From NCBI GenBank assembly GCA_002399085.1, contig DHCY01000022.1, forward strand, positions 96,676 to 125,157: a stretch of 28,482 nucleotides of DNA, written 5' to 3'. This stretch comes from Anaerolineaceae bacterium UBA4890. Lineage in GTDB: Bacteria; Chloroflexota; Anaerolineae; Anaerolineales; Anaerolineaceae. Positions 15,836 to 25,094 of the stretch are shown in pieces. The notes beneath the pieces are model-generated. The model saw only the letters and a list, made by a program, of their open reading frames with translations. It was not told the origin of the DNA and did not search any database. A program made the position numbers and the translations under genes. Position 1 is the first letter of the stretch; every line of letters starts with the position of its first letter.

Positions 15836-16930
15836 CTAACTTTCGATGACCTGTACAAAGGTCGACTGGCTGCTGCCCGAGACGGTCAGTTCCCCCGGAT
15901 ACAAGGCAACCTGGGGATTGATCCAGCGCCAGACCCATTTGGCATCGTGTGGCAGACAGTTAATACAACCATTGGACAAGGGATTGACAAAATCGTTATG
16001 CCAGTAAGCAGTGTGGATTGCCTGACCCTCAGGATGGAAGATCGTTGTCCAGGCAACGCCAGGCAAATCGTAGCCTTCATCGCCATAGGAACTCATATGG
16101 AGCGACACCATTTTCCGCCATACCGGCGTGCTTCCAACAGGGGTGAGCCGTTTTCCTTCTTTGAACCAACCGGTAGAGACTTCGCAGAAATAGACTTCAT
16201 TCGAGCCTTCAAAACATTGCATAGTCTGATATTGCAGGTTGATCAATACTTTTTTATCGCCGACATCAGGATGAATCGGGGCAACATCCGCCTCGGTTAC
16301 TGGCTTGCAGGCACGCGCATCCACCCAATAATAATCAGGTTCAGCGCCATATTTCTCACTCAGCAGGTATTCGGTCTTGCCGTCTTTTTGTCTGATATCA
16401 GAAGCCCAATATGCCTGTCCGTAATAAAGATTGGGCTGACCATATCTGCTTTTGATCCAATGGGAAGCATATTCCCACGAGCCGGAGTATTCCATGCCTA
16501 CTTTGGGAACAGTAATTTCCACCCACATTCCGGGTCTGCCCTGGTCATCCAGAGGTAAGGACACCAAAGCTTGGTTTGGCATATGTTTTACAGGTTGGAC
16601 AAAGATTGCGTTGATAAAGCCATCTGGCGTTTCATACCATCTTTGCTTATAGCGGTTAGGGTCAAGCTGATTGGCGACCACCACTTGTTTGATCTCGAGA
16701 ACGTCATCCCGCCAGACACCTTTCGTGACCGGGGCGTTGAAATTTGGTTCGGAGCGCATTTCGAAATAGGTGCCAATATCGCCCAAAACACGTCCTAAGT
16801 TCGCGCCTGCTGGCCATTCCTGGAGCTTTGATGCCGCCGAGACCTTGCCAAGCGGAAGGAGCAGCGAACTGGCTGCCAGCCCGGTAAATTTCAGAAAGTC
16901 ACGTCTGCTGATGTTATCGTTTAATTTCAT
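15836..16930 (-). CDS. L,D-transpeptidase (YkuD) with Tat signal
   Basis: About 364-residue exported enzyme. The N-terminus has SRRDFLK followed by a hydrophobic stretch and KVSAASK, a twin-arginine signal with likely cleavage near VSA. The C-terminal YkuD domain has HTAYWHNDF and the SNGCIN active site (Cys about 322), the nucleophile that forms 3-3 peptidoglycan cross-links or attaches proteins to the wall. The central part (about 40-220) is likely a wall-binding or SH3-like region. The ATG at 16930 is preferred to the TTG at 16945, because a TATAAT box overlaps that segment and transcription should begin at or next to this ATG. Confidence 0.9.
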   Translation of the reverse strand: MKLNDNISRRDFLKFTGLAASSLLLPLGKVSAASKLQEWPAGANLGRVLGDIGTYFEMRSEPNFNAPVTKGVWRDDVLEIKQVVVANQLDPNRYKQRWYETPDGFINAIFVQPVKHMPNQALVSLPLDDQGRPGMWVEITVPKVGMEYSGSWEYASHWIKSRYGQPNLYYGQAYWASDIRQKDGKTEYLLSEKYGAEPDYYWVDARACKPVTEADVAPIHPDVGDKKVLINLQYQTMQCFEGSNEVYFCEVSTGWFKEGKRLTPVGSTPVWRKMVSLHMSSYGDEGYDLPGVAWTTIFHPEGQAIHTAYWHNDFVNPLSNGCINCLPHDAKWVWRWINPQVALYPGELTVSGSSQSTFVQVIES

Positions 16931-16936
16931 GGTCTT

Positions 16937-16964
16937 ATTATACAAAATCTCTCAAAAAGCTCAA
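16937..16964 (-). promoter_or_regulatory. Sigma-70 promoter giving a leaderless L,D-transpeptidase mRNA
   Basis: Minus strand TTGAGC (16959-16964), 16-bp spacer, TATAAT (16937-16942). The predicted start point falls about seven bases after TATAAT, on the A of the ATG at 16930. Confidence 0.6.
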
Positions 16965-16988
16965 ACCGGAGGTAAAGGCTTGAACGGG

Positions 16989-17441
16989 CTACTGCCAGCC
17001 GCCTCTATTGCGGGAGCTCTCACGCTCGATATCCCGTTCTTTGATCGATTCGCGCTTGTCATATTGTTTCTTACCCTTGGCGAGCCCAATTTCCAGCTTG
17101 GCTTTTCCACCTTTAAGATAAACTCGCATCGGGACGATAGTCATTCCTTTGATACGGACTTCGTCGTACAGTTTGCGGATCTCTTTTTTGTGCATTAAAA
17201 GTTTTCGATCCCGTTTGGGGTCGTGCTGGAAAGCGCTGGCATGTTCGTAAGGGGCAATATGTGCGCCAACGAGCCAGATTTCTTCTCCGTTCGTGCGCAC
17301 GTATGCTTCCTGCAAAGAAATTTGCCCTTGTCGTACTGATTTAATTTCAGTCCCTTTTAAAACCAAACCAGCCTCAAAAGTCTCCAGGATGAAATATTCG
17401 AAGCGTGCTTTCTTATTGGTCGAAACAACCTTGATGTCCAT
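16989..17441 (-). CDS. smpB: SsrA-binding protein SmpB
   Basis: About 150-residue RNA-binding protein that delivers tmRNA to stalled ribosomes. The family signature is complete: NKKARFEYFILETFEAGLVL, GTEIKSVRQGQISLQEAYV, the HxxxY-type segment HIAPYEHAS, GMTIVPMRVYLKGGKAKLEIGLAKGKK split over adjoining positions, and a basic C-terminal tail rich in Arg/Glu ending GGWQ. The ATG at 17441 gives the usual N-terminus (MDIKVVSTN); an in-frame ATG at 17459 would add six residues, and neither has a strong Shine-Dalgarno site. No tmRNA gene was found near it. Confidence 0.93.
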   Translation of the reverse strand: MDIKVVSTNKKARFEYFILETFEAGLVLKGTEIKSVRQGQISLQEAYVRTNGEEIWLVGAHIAPYEHASAFQHDPKRDRKLLMHKKEIRKLYDEVRIKGMTIVPMRVYLKGGKAKLEIGLAKGKKQYDKRESIKERDIERESSRNRGGWQ

Positions 17442-17459
17442 AACCAGTGATTTTAACAT

Positions 17460-17763
17460 ACATCCAGGTTTAGATAGGCTGACCGCATTGACTCAAAATT
17501 AGAGAAACTTCGCATTAATCAGGGAGGTGCAGGGTAAATCCGTGTTGAGCAAAAAGATCAAGAGCCTCTTAAAGATTGCTGGGTGACATTTGTATTTGAG
17601 GTAAACGATACCCCTTTAGTCACTTTTGGTGATGAGGCAATACGCTGACGCTCCCGGTGTTCGTCAAACAGATTTTCTACTTTTATGGTATTCTTAACTG
17701 CTAGATAAATTGAAGAAAATCAGACGGGATTCATTATTGTTGGGTAATTTCTGGGGATAAAAT
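17460..17763. other. Intergenic region between smpB and the BY-kinase gene
   Basis: 304 bases between divergent genes. Only short weak inverted repeats are seen (for example TCAC...GTGA around 17618). A possible extended -10 element, TGGTATTCT, lies near 17686 on the plus strand. I see no tmRNA, tRNA or riboswitch, and no credible small ORF. Confidence 0.5.
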
Positions 17764-19701
17764 ATGGATATTAAACAGGTTTTTACGACAATCAAACGTT
17801 GGCTCTGGCTGCTTATTCTTGGGCTCGTAATTGGTGGCGGCATTGGCTATTACATTAGCATTCGCCAAACGCCGATCTACCAGGCTCAAGCCCGCTTTGT
17901 CATTTTGCCAGCCGCTCAAACCAGCTACGATTATTACTCTTACCTGAATAATCAAGATCTGATCGACACTTATGCCCAGCTTTTGACTACCGAAGAATTA
18001 TTGTTCCAGGCTTCTGAAACCCTCGGTTTTCCCGTTCGCAAAGGTCAGGCAACCGCTCAACAAGTTGATGACACCAAGTTTGTAGTCCTGACCGTAAAAG
18101 ACCCTGACCCATTCAAAGCGGCTACAATTGCCAATGGTCTGGTCGAAATTATGATTTCCCAGAACGAAAAACTGCAATCGGTTCAATTCGAAGCAGCTGA
18201 AAACAACCTGCAAACCCGCATCACCCAGGCTGAAGAACAAATCAGTATTTTAGAATCACAAATCACAACGATGTCTTCCGAGTTGCTTCAAACGCAAATC
18301 GAAAGTGTCCAGTTACAGATGGACGACGTGCAAATCCAGGTCAATAATCTTAAGACTGATATGGCTTTAATTTACCCTGAGATACTTACAGCAGAAGGCA
18401 TGTCTCGAATTGACCTTGAGTCACTTTCACAAGAAGACATTGCCCAATTGACTGCCTATCAAACCAAGCTGGATGAAATTATGCCGATCCTGGAACTGTA
18501 TCAGAAGATTTACACCGAATTAGTCGTCCTCGGGCAATCCTCCGGAACAGCTTCCCGTGACTCCAACGCTCTCGAACGCTTGAAAACTACGCTCAATCTG
18601 TATCAACAAATTTACATCGCCAGTATCAATAACCTGGAAACGCTCAAGTTAGCCAAAGCTCAAAACACTCCCACGGTTATGCAAGTGGAAACCGCCGTTA
18701 AGCCCACAGTTCCAATTTCACCCAAACCAACCCAGACTGCGATGTTAGGTGCGGCAATTGGTCTGATCGCGACAGCAGCGTTGGTGTTCCTGATCGAATT
18801 CCTGGATGATACCTTGAAAACGCCCGATGAGATCAAAGCTGTCCTGAACTCCCCCGTAATCGGTTTTATCGGCGAACTGAAGCACAATTCCAAGAAATCA
18901 GAAGATTCTCTCGGTGTCTATGTTGCAAAAAATCCTCGCTCACCTGTATCAGAAGCCTTTCGCGCGCTGCGTACCAACCTGGAATACTCCTCAGTAGATA
19001 ACCCGTTGCAGACAATATTAATTACCAGTTCGGGAGAAGCAGAAGGCAAATCGACGATTGCTACCAACCTTGCCATCGTTGAAGCGCAGAGTGGCAAGAA
19101 GACCGTGGTTGTTGATGCTGATATGCGCCGCCCTAAAGTGCACACTCATTTTAACAAACCCAACCGAATGGGGCTGAGTGATGTGGTCACGGGCAAATTA
19201 AGCATCGATGACGTGCTCAAAGCTTACGAACAGGTGGAGAATCTGTACATCATCACCTGCGGAACGATCCCGCCAAACCCGGCTGAGTTGTTAGGCAGTG
19301 ATAGGATGTCACAGATATTAAAAGAACTTGAGAAACGCTTTGACATCATCATCATCGATATCGCACCAATGATCGTATCTGACGCACAGATACTTTCCAC
19401 GAAAGTTGATGGTGTTGTTTACGTAATCATTCCCGGTCAGACCAGGGCTGTCACCGCTATGCGACCATTGGAAGCGCTGGAACGAATCGGTGCCAAAGTG
19501 GTTGGGGTAGTCGCGAACAAGATCCCAAAAAACCGGGATTACTATTATGGTGGCTATAACTATTACTCGCCTTACAGCAATCATTACTCATACCATTCTG
19601 AATCGGTCGTGCCAAACTCAGATGTTCAGCCCGAGCCAAAAAAAGCAACTGCTCTGGGTTCTGTTTTTGATAAATACCAACGCAAGGATGCTGAGAAGTA
19701 G
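17764..19701 (+). CDS. Wzz/BY-kinase: polysaccharide chain-length and tyrosine autokinase
   Basis: 645-residue fusion of a Wzz-type chain-length regulator and a cytoplasmic bacterial tyrosine kinase. A first membrane helix (about 13-31) is followed by an extracellular part with coiled coil (about 140-300), a second helix (about 326-346) after a PxxP motif (PISPKPTQ), then the kinase. The kinase has Walker A GEAEGKST (424-431), Walker A' VVDADMR and Walker B IIIIDIAP. The tail (about 593-614) is a tyrosine cluster of more than ten Tyr, the autophosphorylation site of such kinases. GGGGAT precedes the ATG. A matching tyrosine phosphatase gene follows by 35 bases. No glycosyltransferase or export gene is adjacent. 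Confidence 0.92.
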   Translation: MDIKQVFTTIKRWLWLLILGLVIGGGIGYYISIRQTPIYQAQARFVILPAAQTSYDYYSYLNNQDLIDTYAQLLTTEELLFQASETLGFPVRKGQATAQQVDDTKFVVLTVKDPDPFKAATIANGLVEIMISQNEKLQSVQFEAAENNLQTRITQAEEQISILESQITTMSSELLQTQIESVQLQMDDVQIQVNNLKTDMALIYPEILTAEGMSRIDLESLSQEDIAQLTAYQTKLDEIMPILELYQKIYTELVVLGQSSGTASRDSNALERLKTTLNLYQQIYIASINNLETLKLAKAQNTPTVMQVETAVKPTVPISPKPTQTAMLGAAIGLIATAALVFLIEFLDDTLKTPDEIKAVLNSPVIGFIGELKHNSKKSEDSLGVYVAKNPRSPVSEAFRALRTNLEYSSVDNPLQTILITSSGEAEGKSTIATNLAIVEAQSGKKTVVVDADMRRPKVHTHFNKPNRMGLSDVVTGKLSIDDVLKAYEQVENLYIITCGTIPPNPAELLGSDRMSQILKELEKRFDIIIIDIAPMIVSDAQILSTKVDGVVYVIIPGQTRAVTAMRPLEALERIGAKVVGVVANKIPKNRDYYYGGYNYYSPYSNHYSYHSESVVPNSDVQPEPKKATALGSVFDKYQRKDAEK

Positions 19702-19736
19702 CGATAACTTCCTGATACTTAAAGGATTTTAATTTC

Positions 19737-20210
19737 GTGCCAAGAATTGTCATCGTTTGTACCAAGAACCAATTCCGTTCGCCGCTTGCCGCTGCTATCT
19801 TGAGGCGTGAACTGGCAACGCGCAACATGCCAGGCGAGTGGATCGTCGAAAGTGCGGGTTCCTGGGTTGCCAATCTGGCTCCAGCCACTCCCGAAGCATT
19901 GATTGAGGCGGCAAAAAGAGGACTCGATCTCAGCACACACACTTCAAAAGGGATTGAAGGCATTCATCGTGAAAAAATTGATTTGTTTTTGGTGATGGAA
20001 GAAGGTCAGAAGGAATCAATCTTGCTCGATTATCCGAAGTTGAGAAATAAAACGTATTTATTGAGCGAACTGACCGGGCTATCCTTCAGCATCCCCGACC
20101 CCTATGTCACTAGAGAATCTTACAGTGAGATTGCATTAGAAATTGAGACGCTGATCCAGGGCAATGTGGAAAAAATCATCGCCCTGGCGTATGGTTTGAA
20201 AAGATATTAA
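19737..20210 (+). CDS. Low-molecular-weight protein tyrosine phosphatase
   Basis: 157-residue phosphatase, probably the Wzb/YwqE-like partner that dephosphorylates the tyrosine tail of the kinase upstream. The N-terminal P-loop CX5RS is present (Cys8, TKNQF, Arg14, Ser15), and the general-acid aspartate lies in IPDPYV (about residue 121), as expected for the fold. The start is GTG with AAAGGA ten bases upstream. The gene ends 25 bases before the convergent C25 peptidase gene; no clear terminator is visible between them. Confidence 0.88.
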   Translation: MPRIVIVCTKNQFRSPLAAAILRRELATRNMPGEWIVESAGSWVANLAPATPEALIEAAKRGLDLSTHTSKGIEGIHREKIDLFLVMEEGQKESILLDYPKLRNKTYLLSELTGLSFSIPDPYVTRESYSEIALEIETLIQGNVEKIIALAYGLKRY

Positions 20211-20235
20211 ATTAAAAAACTATTAAAAACTGACA

Positions 20236-23200
20236 CTATCGTAGAATCAGGGGCAAAAATATTTTGATTTCAGGTTCAACGGTGATAGTTACGAGCGTGT
20301 TCTCACTTTCTAGAAACCCATCGCTTGCCCGATAACTAAAAGAAACCTCACCAGCGAATCCTTCCAAAGGAGTGTAATTGAAGGAACCATCTACGTTGAA
20401 TGTGAGCTCACCAAAAGCTGGACCGCTCCCAGGCACCAAGACAGTAGTCAATGCGTCCCCATCATAATCGAAATCATTCGCAAGCACGCCAGGAGCCGGT
20501 ACGACCAGGTTTATATTTTTGTAAGTGGTGTAGCTATCAGGAGAAGCTAGCGGTGTATCGTTAACCGGTGTAATGTTTATGGTGATAATGGTGGCATCGC
20601 TAAAAGCCTCCCCATCGTAAGCCTGATAGGTAAAACTATCCGTGCCATTTTGGTTAAACCAGGGATAATAACTGAACGACCCATCAGGATAAAAAAGCAC
20701 CGATCCTTTGGCAGGATTAGAGAATAAATGAGCAGTTAATTCATCTCCATCAGGGTCGCTGTCATTGATCAAGACACCATTCAGCACAGAGACGGTTAAA
20801 ATCGAATCTTCTTCAGCGGTGTAAGAATCTGACTGGGCGATTGGCGGTTGGTTGGTTGACTGTACCCTTATGTTAACTCTGGTGGGATTCGATAGCTCTT
20901 CACCATCTGCCACAGCCTGGTAATAGAAACTATCCAGTCCATACCAGTTTGCGGAAGGTGTGTAAGTAAAACCACCATTCTGATTCAATTCGAGCGTTCC
21001 ATGGCTAGGACCGCTTCCATCAACCAACTGTGCGGTCAGGGTCAAGCTACCCGGGTTATGGTCGTTCGCTAATACGCCTGGCGCGCTAACAGTCAGAATG
21101 TTATTCTCATTCATTTCATAATCATCTGAAATGGCGGTCAAGCCGCGCTTAAAGACGATGCTGGGGTCGCCGAATAAGTGATAGGTATCCAACAAATCCA
21201 GCGCGTTGCCTGTTTGCCACAGCATAAGCTTACCAGCCAGGGTAGCCTCACCCAGCGTGCCAACACCATCAAAGAAATAGGCTTCATAAAAGCCTGCATT
21301 CAGGCTGAAGTGTCCGGTTGCCACACCAGCACCGCTGGCAGACCAACTCGCCAAGGCACCACCCAGAGGTTTTCGCGTGAAAACTTCCGCCACCGCATCA
21401 TAGTTAGTATTCAATGGATGAGGCATGATAAAATAACCTTCTCGGCATGTCATACCCAATACGATAGGGGGTGTGCCTTCATTGGTGAGTGCTGCAATAT
21501 CGTACAGGTTCAAAAGTCCTTTTGCTGTTCCGGAGCCTCCATCAGCCCACTGGCTGGAAGAAGCGTGACCGATATAATTGACAAATAGCTTTCCTGCATT
21601 AATCTCTTGCTGGATCGCAGCACGTGCTAGCAGAAGAGTTTCATGAGGCGCAACCCCCTGATACACTTTGGTTGCAGGGTGCCCGCTGGCTTCGACATAA
21701 TTTGTGGCCATATAGTTTGAGGTACTTGCAAACATTGCTGAGTCATCGGCAATAAACAAGACCTGATCCTGCCACTCAGCCGATGCTGGTGTTAATGTTT
21801 CGTAAGCAACAATCTTTGCCACCATCGCCGCTGCTTCGGTGCTGTTGTTTACGGAAAATCTTCCGATCAGCATATCAGGCAGCAAGTCACCTTCCCCATC
21901 AAAAGTTACATAGCGGTTATCCGCCGCGGTTTCTCCTCCATCAAAGTCAACCGTGCCCAGAAAAGGCGGGATGTAGCTTGGTCGATTGTAGCCTAAGAAG
22001 TTCTTAGGGTCATAGTGTCCGTCCCCTACCAGCAGCACATAAGCCGGAGCAGTTCCCTGCCAGTTGTCTTGTGTGAATGCCAGGAATTCCCGGATGGCGT
22101 AGGGGCTGACAATACCGTGGTTAAACTCGTCGTAGATATCCTGAACATCAACCACCACCGCAGGCAGACCTTGACCATTACGATAATCAGCCAGATCCTG
22201 ACTCTGTTCCAAAAATTCAGCATGGCTGATTATGATCATATCTGCCGTGTTGACTGGGTTCCTCAGATTAGAAGCACTATCTCTCAGAATCGGGCTTGGA
22301 ATTAGGTATTGATCGAATGCCAGAACTTCGTAAGAAGATGCGGAATCTATTGATTCCTGGAAGGAAAACATACCAGAATTATTGATACCACCAGTAATCA
22401 TCACTGGCTTAAGCGGATCACTGATGTCGTATACATCTACATTAGTGCCAGTAAGGAACCCGCTCACCTCAAAGCGCCATGTGCCAGCTCTCTCATAAGC
22501 AAAACTCAGCTTTTCATCCACCGCGGTAAAGCCGTCTGAAAAGGTTATTCTAAACCAGTCTAAATACACCACGTCAGGAAGAGCTCCTGTATCATCAGCG
22601 CAAGTAAACCTGAGCGTGTTATCACCCGCTTGTAGAAGACCGATTGGTATAGTCAGGTCAACTGTTTGCCAGGTGAAACCGTCAAACCAGACATCTCCCA
22701 ATAAAATATTATTTAAATAGAAAGTCACATGATGGTCTGGATTTACACTGCTATCGGATCTCCGACCCAGCAAAGATACTGTCAATAGTCCGCTGTCATT
22801 TGAAACAATAGTTCCAAGCGTAAAACTATAATTGATAGTTGGAATACTAGCTGTGGCAAGATTTCCCATGAAAAACCGTTCCAAATCATCTGATCCCAGT
22901 GCTTTTTCAATGTAGATTGGCGCGGAGGTGGGCAAGCGGTCAGCAAAGATTTCACGCCTGTAAGTCTGGGGGATTTCAGCTGCTCCTGGTACGCCACTTC
23001 TCTGCGTCATGCGCAGCCCAGGCTCAGACCCAATCGTTAGCCAGTAAACATTCTGATTGGTATATTTGCTCTCAATAGCCTGTCCATAAAAAAAGATGCT
23101 TTCTACCTGGTCCTGGTCGTCGAGACGCACATCCAGCGCGACTTCCTGCCCTTGATTAAACATCTGGATATTTACCGGCGTCAGCGTCTCCACGGGAAAA

Positions 23201-24084
23201 TCAGCTTGAATCAAAGAACCTTTGTCAAGCTGATACATTCCCTCTTCGTTAACAATCACTTTCCAGGCTGGAGAAGGGATATCCCAGGCGAGATTACCAG
23301 CGTTTACTCCGTTTTGCGGCATGGTCGGCTGCTGCCAAAAGCGTGCTTCGTTGTAGTTCAGAAGAGTGTCCGCAAGGATGTCATCAAAAACCGAATTCTC
23401 TTCCAGGACTGCTTTCGAAGGTTGAGTCTGTATACCAGAAAACTGGATTTCTATCCATAATTCTTCATAAATTGTCAGGGCATTCTTGGCTGGCTGATAT
23501 TGCAGTGGGTAGATCGCGACTGCCACAATGCGCTGCCCACGCATTACGCCTTCGCTGCTAATCTCAGCCAGTTTTCCAGGGTAACTGTCAGGCGTTCCAT
23601 AAATATCTTCGTCCATGAGGATTTCGGTCTGGACTTGCTGCATAGGCAGACCCTCTTGCGAAAGGACCAGGGCTTCATCATTAATCTGGCTGAATATTGG
23701 CAGTATAGGTGTGTCCAGCGTAATTGTCCGAGAATTTCCAGTGACAACGCTCACTGTGACCTCCGCTCCAAAAGGTACACCAATAGTTACCGCGCGGCTT
23801 GGCAAGGCTGGAGCACCAGGCTGGCTTATACGATTCCAACCTGGCAATGAGAGGCTGGTGTAAGCCCTTCCTTCTTCCTGCACACTTTCCTGCTTCAGGC
23901 TCTCCCAAGGCACGCTTAAGTGAAAACTGACACCTTGTTCGCTGGAACTGATCAACTCCACCCCAATTTTCCCTTCCCCAGTGGAAACAGTCTGATCACT
24001 TGAATGAACAGGTCGAAAACCAATGCCTGTCAGAAAAACCAAGCTACAGCTCAGGAGAAAAAAGTTAACGTTTCTCTTTTTCAT
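20236..24084 (-). CDS. Secreted gingipain-like (C25) cysteine peptidase with cadherin-like repeats
   Basis: 1282-residue exported protein. Sec signal: MKKRNVNF, hydrophobic run, GFRPVHSSD, cleavage probably near residue 28. An N-terminal beta-rich propeptide-like region (about 35-600) precedes the C25 catalytic domain (about 612-980). His840 in NYIGHAS and Cys880 in GMTCREGYF form the expected His/Cys dyad. Three tandem cadherin-like/Big_9 repeats follow (about 986-1075, 1081-1173, 1179-1270), each with an LxND motif and a DGSF.Y or GGFTY turn. It ends IKIFLPLILR. GAGG lies five bases before the ATG. It is the last gene of the minus-strand RiPP-like cluster, 40 bases after the HprK-like gene. 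Maturation of the peptide product is a possible role; general extracellular proteolysis is the alternative. Confidence 0.88.
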   Translation of the reverse strand: MKKRNVNFFLLSCSLVFLTGIGFRPVHSSDQTVSTGEGKIGVELISSSEQGVSFHLSVPWESLKQESVQEEGRAYTSLSLPGWNRISQPGAPALPSRAVTIGVPFGAEVTVSVVTGNSRTITLDTPILPIFSQINDEALVLSQEGLPMQQVQTEILMDEDIYGTPDSYPGKLAEISSEGVMRGQRIVAVAIYPLQYQPAKNALTIYEELWIEIQFSGIQTQPSKAVLEENSVFDDILADTLLNYNEARFWQQPTMPQNGVNAGNLAWDIPSPAWKVIVNEEGMYQLDKGSLIQADFPVETLTPVNIQMFNQGQEVALDVRLDDQDQVESIFFYGQAIESKYTNQNVYWLTIGSEPGLRMTQRSGVPGAAEIPQTYRREIFADRLPTSAPIYIEKALGSDDLERFFMGNLATASIPTINYSFTLGTIVSNDSGLLTVSLLGRRSDSSVNPDHHVTFYLNNILLGDVWFDGFTWQTVDLTIPIGLLQAGDNTLRFTCADDTGALPDVVYLDWFRITFSDGFTAVDEKLSFAYERAGTWRFEVSGFLTGTNVDVYDISDPLKPVMITGGINNSGMFSFQESIDSASSYEVLAFDQYLIPSPILRDSASNLRNPVNTADMIIISHAEFLEQSQDLADYRNGQGLPAVVVDVQDIYDEFNHGIVSPYAIREFLAFTQDNWQGTAPAYVLLVGDGHYDPKNFLGYNRPSYIPPFLGTVDFDGGETAADNRYVTFDGEGDLLPDMLIGRFSVNNSTEAAAMVAKIVAYETLTPASAEWQDQVLFIADDSAMFASTSNYMATNYVEASGHPATKVYQGVAPHETLLLARAAIQQEINAGKLFVNYIGHASSSQWADGGSGTAKGLLNLYDIAALTNEGTPPIVLGMTCREGYFIMPHPLNTNYDAVAEVFTRKPLGGALASWSASGAGVATGHFSLNAGFYEAYFFDGVGTLGEATLAGKLMLWQTGNALDLLDTYHLFGDPSIVFKRGLTAISDDYEMNENNILTVSAPGVLANDHNPGSLTLTAQLVDGSGPSHGTLELNQNGGFTYTPSANWYGLDSFYYQAVADGEELSNPTRVNIRVQSTNQPPIAQSDSYTAEEDSILTVSVLNGVLINDSDPDGDELTAHLFSNPAKGSVLFYPDGSFSYYPWFNQNGTDSFTYQAYDGEAFSDATIITINITPVNDTPLASPDSYTTYKNINLVVPAPGVLANDFDYDGDALTTVLVPGSGPAFGELTFNVDGSFNYTPLEGFAGEVSFSYRASDGFLESENTLVTITVEPEIKIFLPLILR

Positions 24085-24124
24085 TTTTCCTCACGGTAGT
24101 GCTCTTTTAAAACAATGTCATCTC

Positions 24125-25027
24125 TTACGCATCAAGCAGGGTTTGGAGTCCATCCTGACCAAGTTTGTAAGAAAGTGTCAAACAGCGGATGTTTTCTGAC
24201 AAAAGTCCAACCCGTTCCAAAATTAATGGCAAACAGTCTTTTCGATACCAGGGAACAAAGGCTGTCTGCAGCATTCTGGAAGCCATCTCCATCGAGCTCA
24301 TTTCCCTGATGGTCGCAGGTTGCTCCCTGTCCAGGAAAAATATTTTTTCCAGTGGCGCGTCCAAAGCGGCACAAAGGTTAGGGTCTGTGTGCCAGGGCGT
24401 GCCAAAAATGCGGAACTGCCCATCCAGGAAGCGCAGGATAACCTGGTCTTCTCCCAGAACAGTCAGACCTTCCTGCCTTGCCAGGCTTCTTACCAGGGTG
24501 GATTTACCGCGACCAGACTCACCCAAAAAACAATAGCCCTTACCTTCATACACAAATCCGGAAGCGTGTAAAACCAGATCCCCGAAATTAGCCAGCCAAT
24601 TAAGATAAAGCCGGAGGTCCAGGATGTCCTTAATTGAAATTTTGGAGAGATCCTTCTTCGGGTTAACCCAATGAATTTCCGTACTTGTAAAGTTTTTATC
24701 AACTCGAGCTAATAAAAAGGGTTCCTTGTACTGTTTAAAGCTGAATATGAATCCGAGATTTTCATCCTGCCATAAATCCCAGGAGTCTGTACTCACAAGA
24801 AAACTAACCGAAGGATGTATCCAACGCTTGTCTACAACTAATAATGTCATCCGTGGTAAAGGGTTGTCTTCTTGAAGGACTGGCAGCTGTTTGTTCCGGT
24901 CATTAACTGTAAATTTATTAAAAGTATTGTCAAGTGCAGGATTAAATAACTTAAGGCTTAAGGAAAGCCGTAAGCATAAGTTTCCAATTTTAAAATCAGT
25001 AATCATTTCAATAAACTGATATCCCAA
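24125..25027 (-). CDS. HPr kinase/phosphorylase-like ATPase associated with a modified peptide
   Basis: 300-residue protein with a divergent N-terminal half (about 1-140) and a C-terminal P-loop domain: HASGFVYEGKGYCFLGE leading into Walker A GESGRGKST (169-177), then LGEDQVILR (191-199) and FGTPWHTDP (208-216). These are hallmarks of HprK-related proteins in RiPP loci, shorter and more divergent than true HPr kinase. A relative in the paeninodin lasso-peptide cluster phosphorylates its precursor, so a peptide kinase role is plausible. The start is TTG behind GGA at nine bases; an in-frame ATG at 25006 is the alternative. It lies 99 bases after the precursor gene, beyond a hairpin, and 40 bases before the C25 peptidase. 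Confidence 0.8.
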   Translation of the reverse strand: MGYQFIEMITDFKIGNLCLRLSLSLKLFNPALDNTFNKFTVNDRNKQLPVLQEDNPLPRMTLLVVDKRWIHPSVSFLVSTDSWDLWQDENLGFIFSFKQYKEPFLLARVDKNFTSTEIHWVNPKKDLSKISIKDILDLRLYLNWLANFGDLVLHASGFVYEGKGYCFLGESGRGKSTLVRSLARQEGLTVLGEDQVILRFLDGQFRIFGTPWHTDPNLCAALDAPLEKIFFLDREQPATIREMSSMEMASRMLQTAFVPWYRKDCLPLILERVGLLSENIRCLTLSYKLGQDGLQTLLDA

Positions 25028-25094
25028 CCAAATCGTTCCGATGGTTTTGCTATCGTATTAAGAGGAAACATAGTAAATGATCAGTCACTTTTCA

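Noticed and set aside
17460..17763. tmRNA or riboswitch beside smpB
   Set aside because: No tRNA-like ends, tag reading frame or known aptamer core could be found in the 304 bases.
20236..24084. Numerous ORFs of 60-140 codons on both strands within the C25 gene
   Set aside because: All are out-of-frame shadows of the continuous 1282-residue protein, without ribosome-binding sites or recognisable domains.
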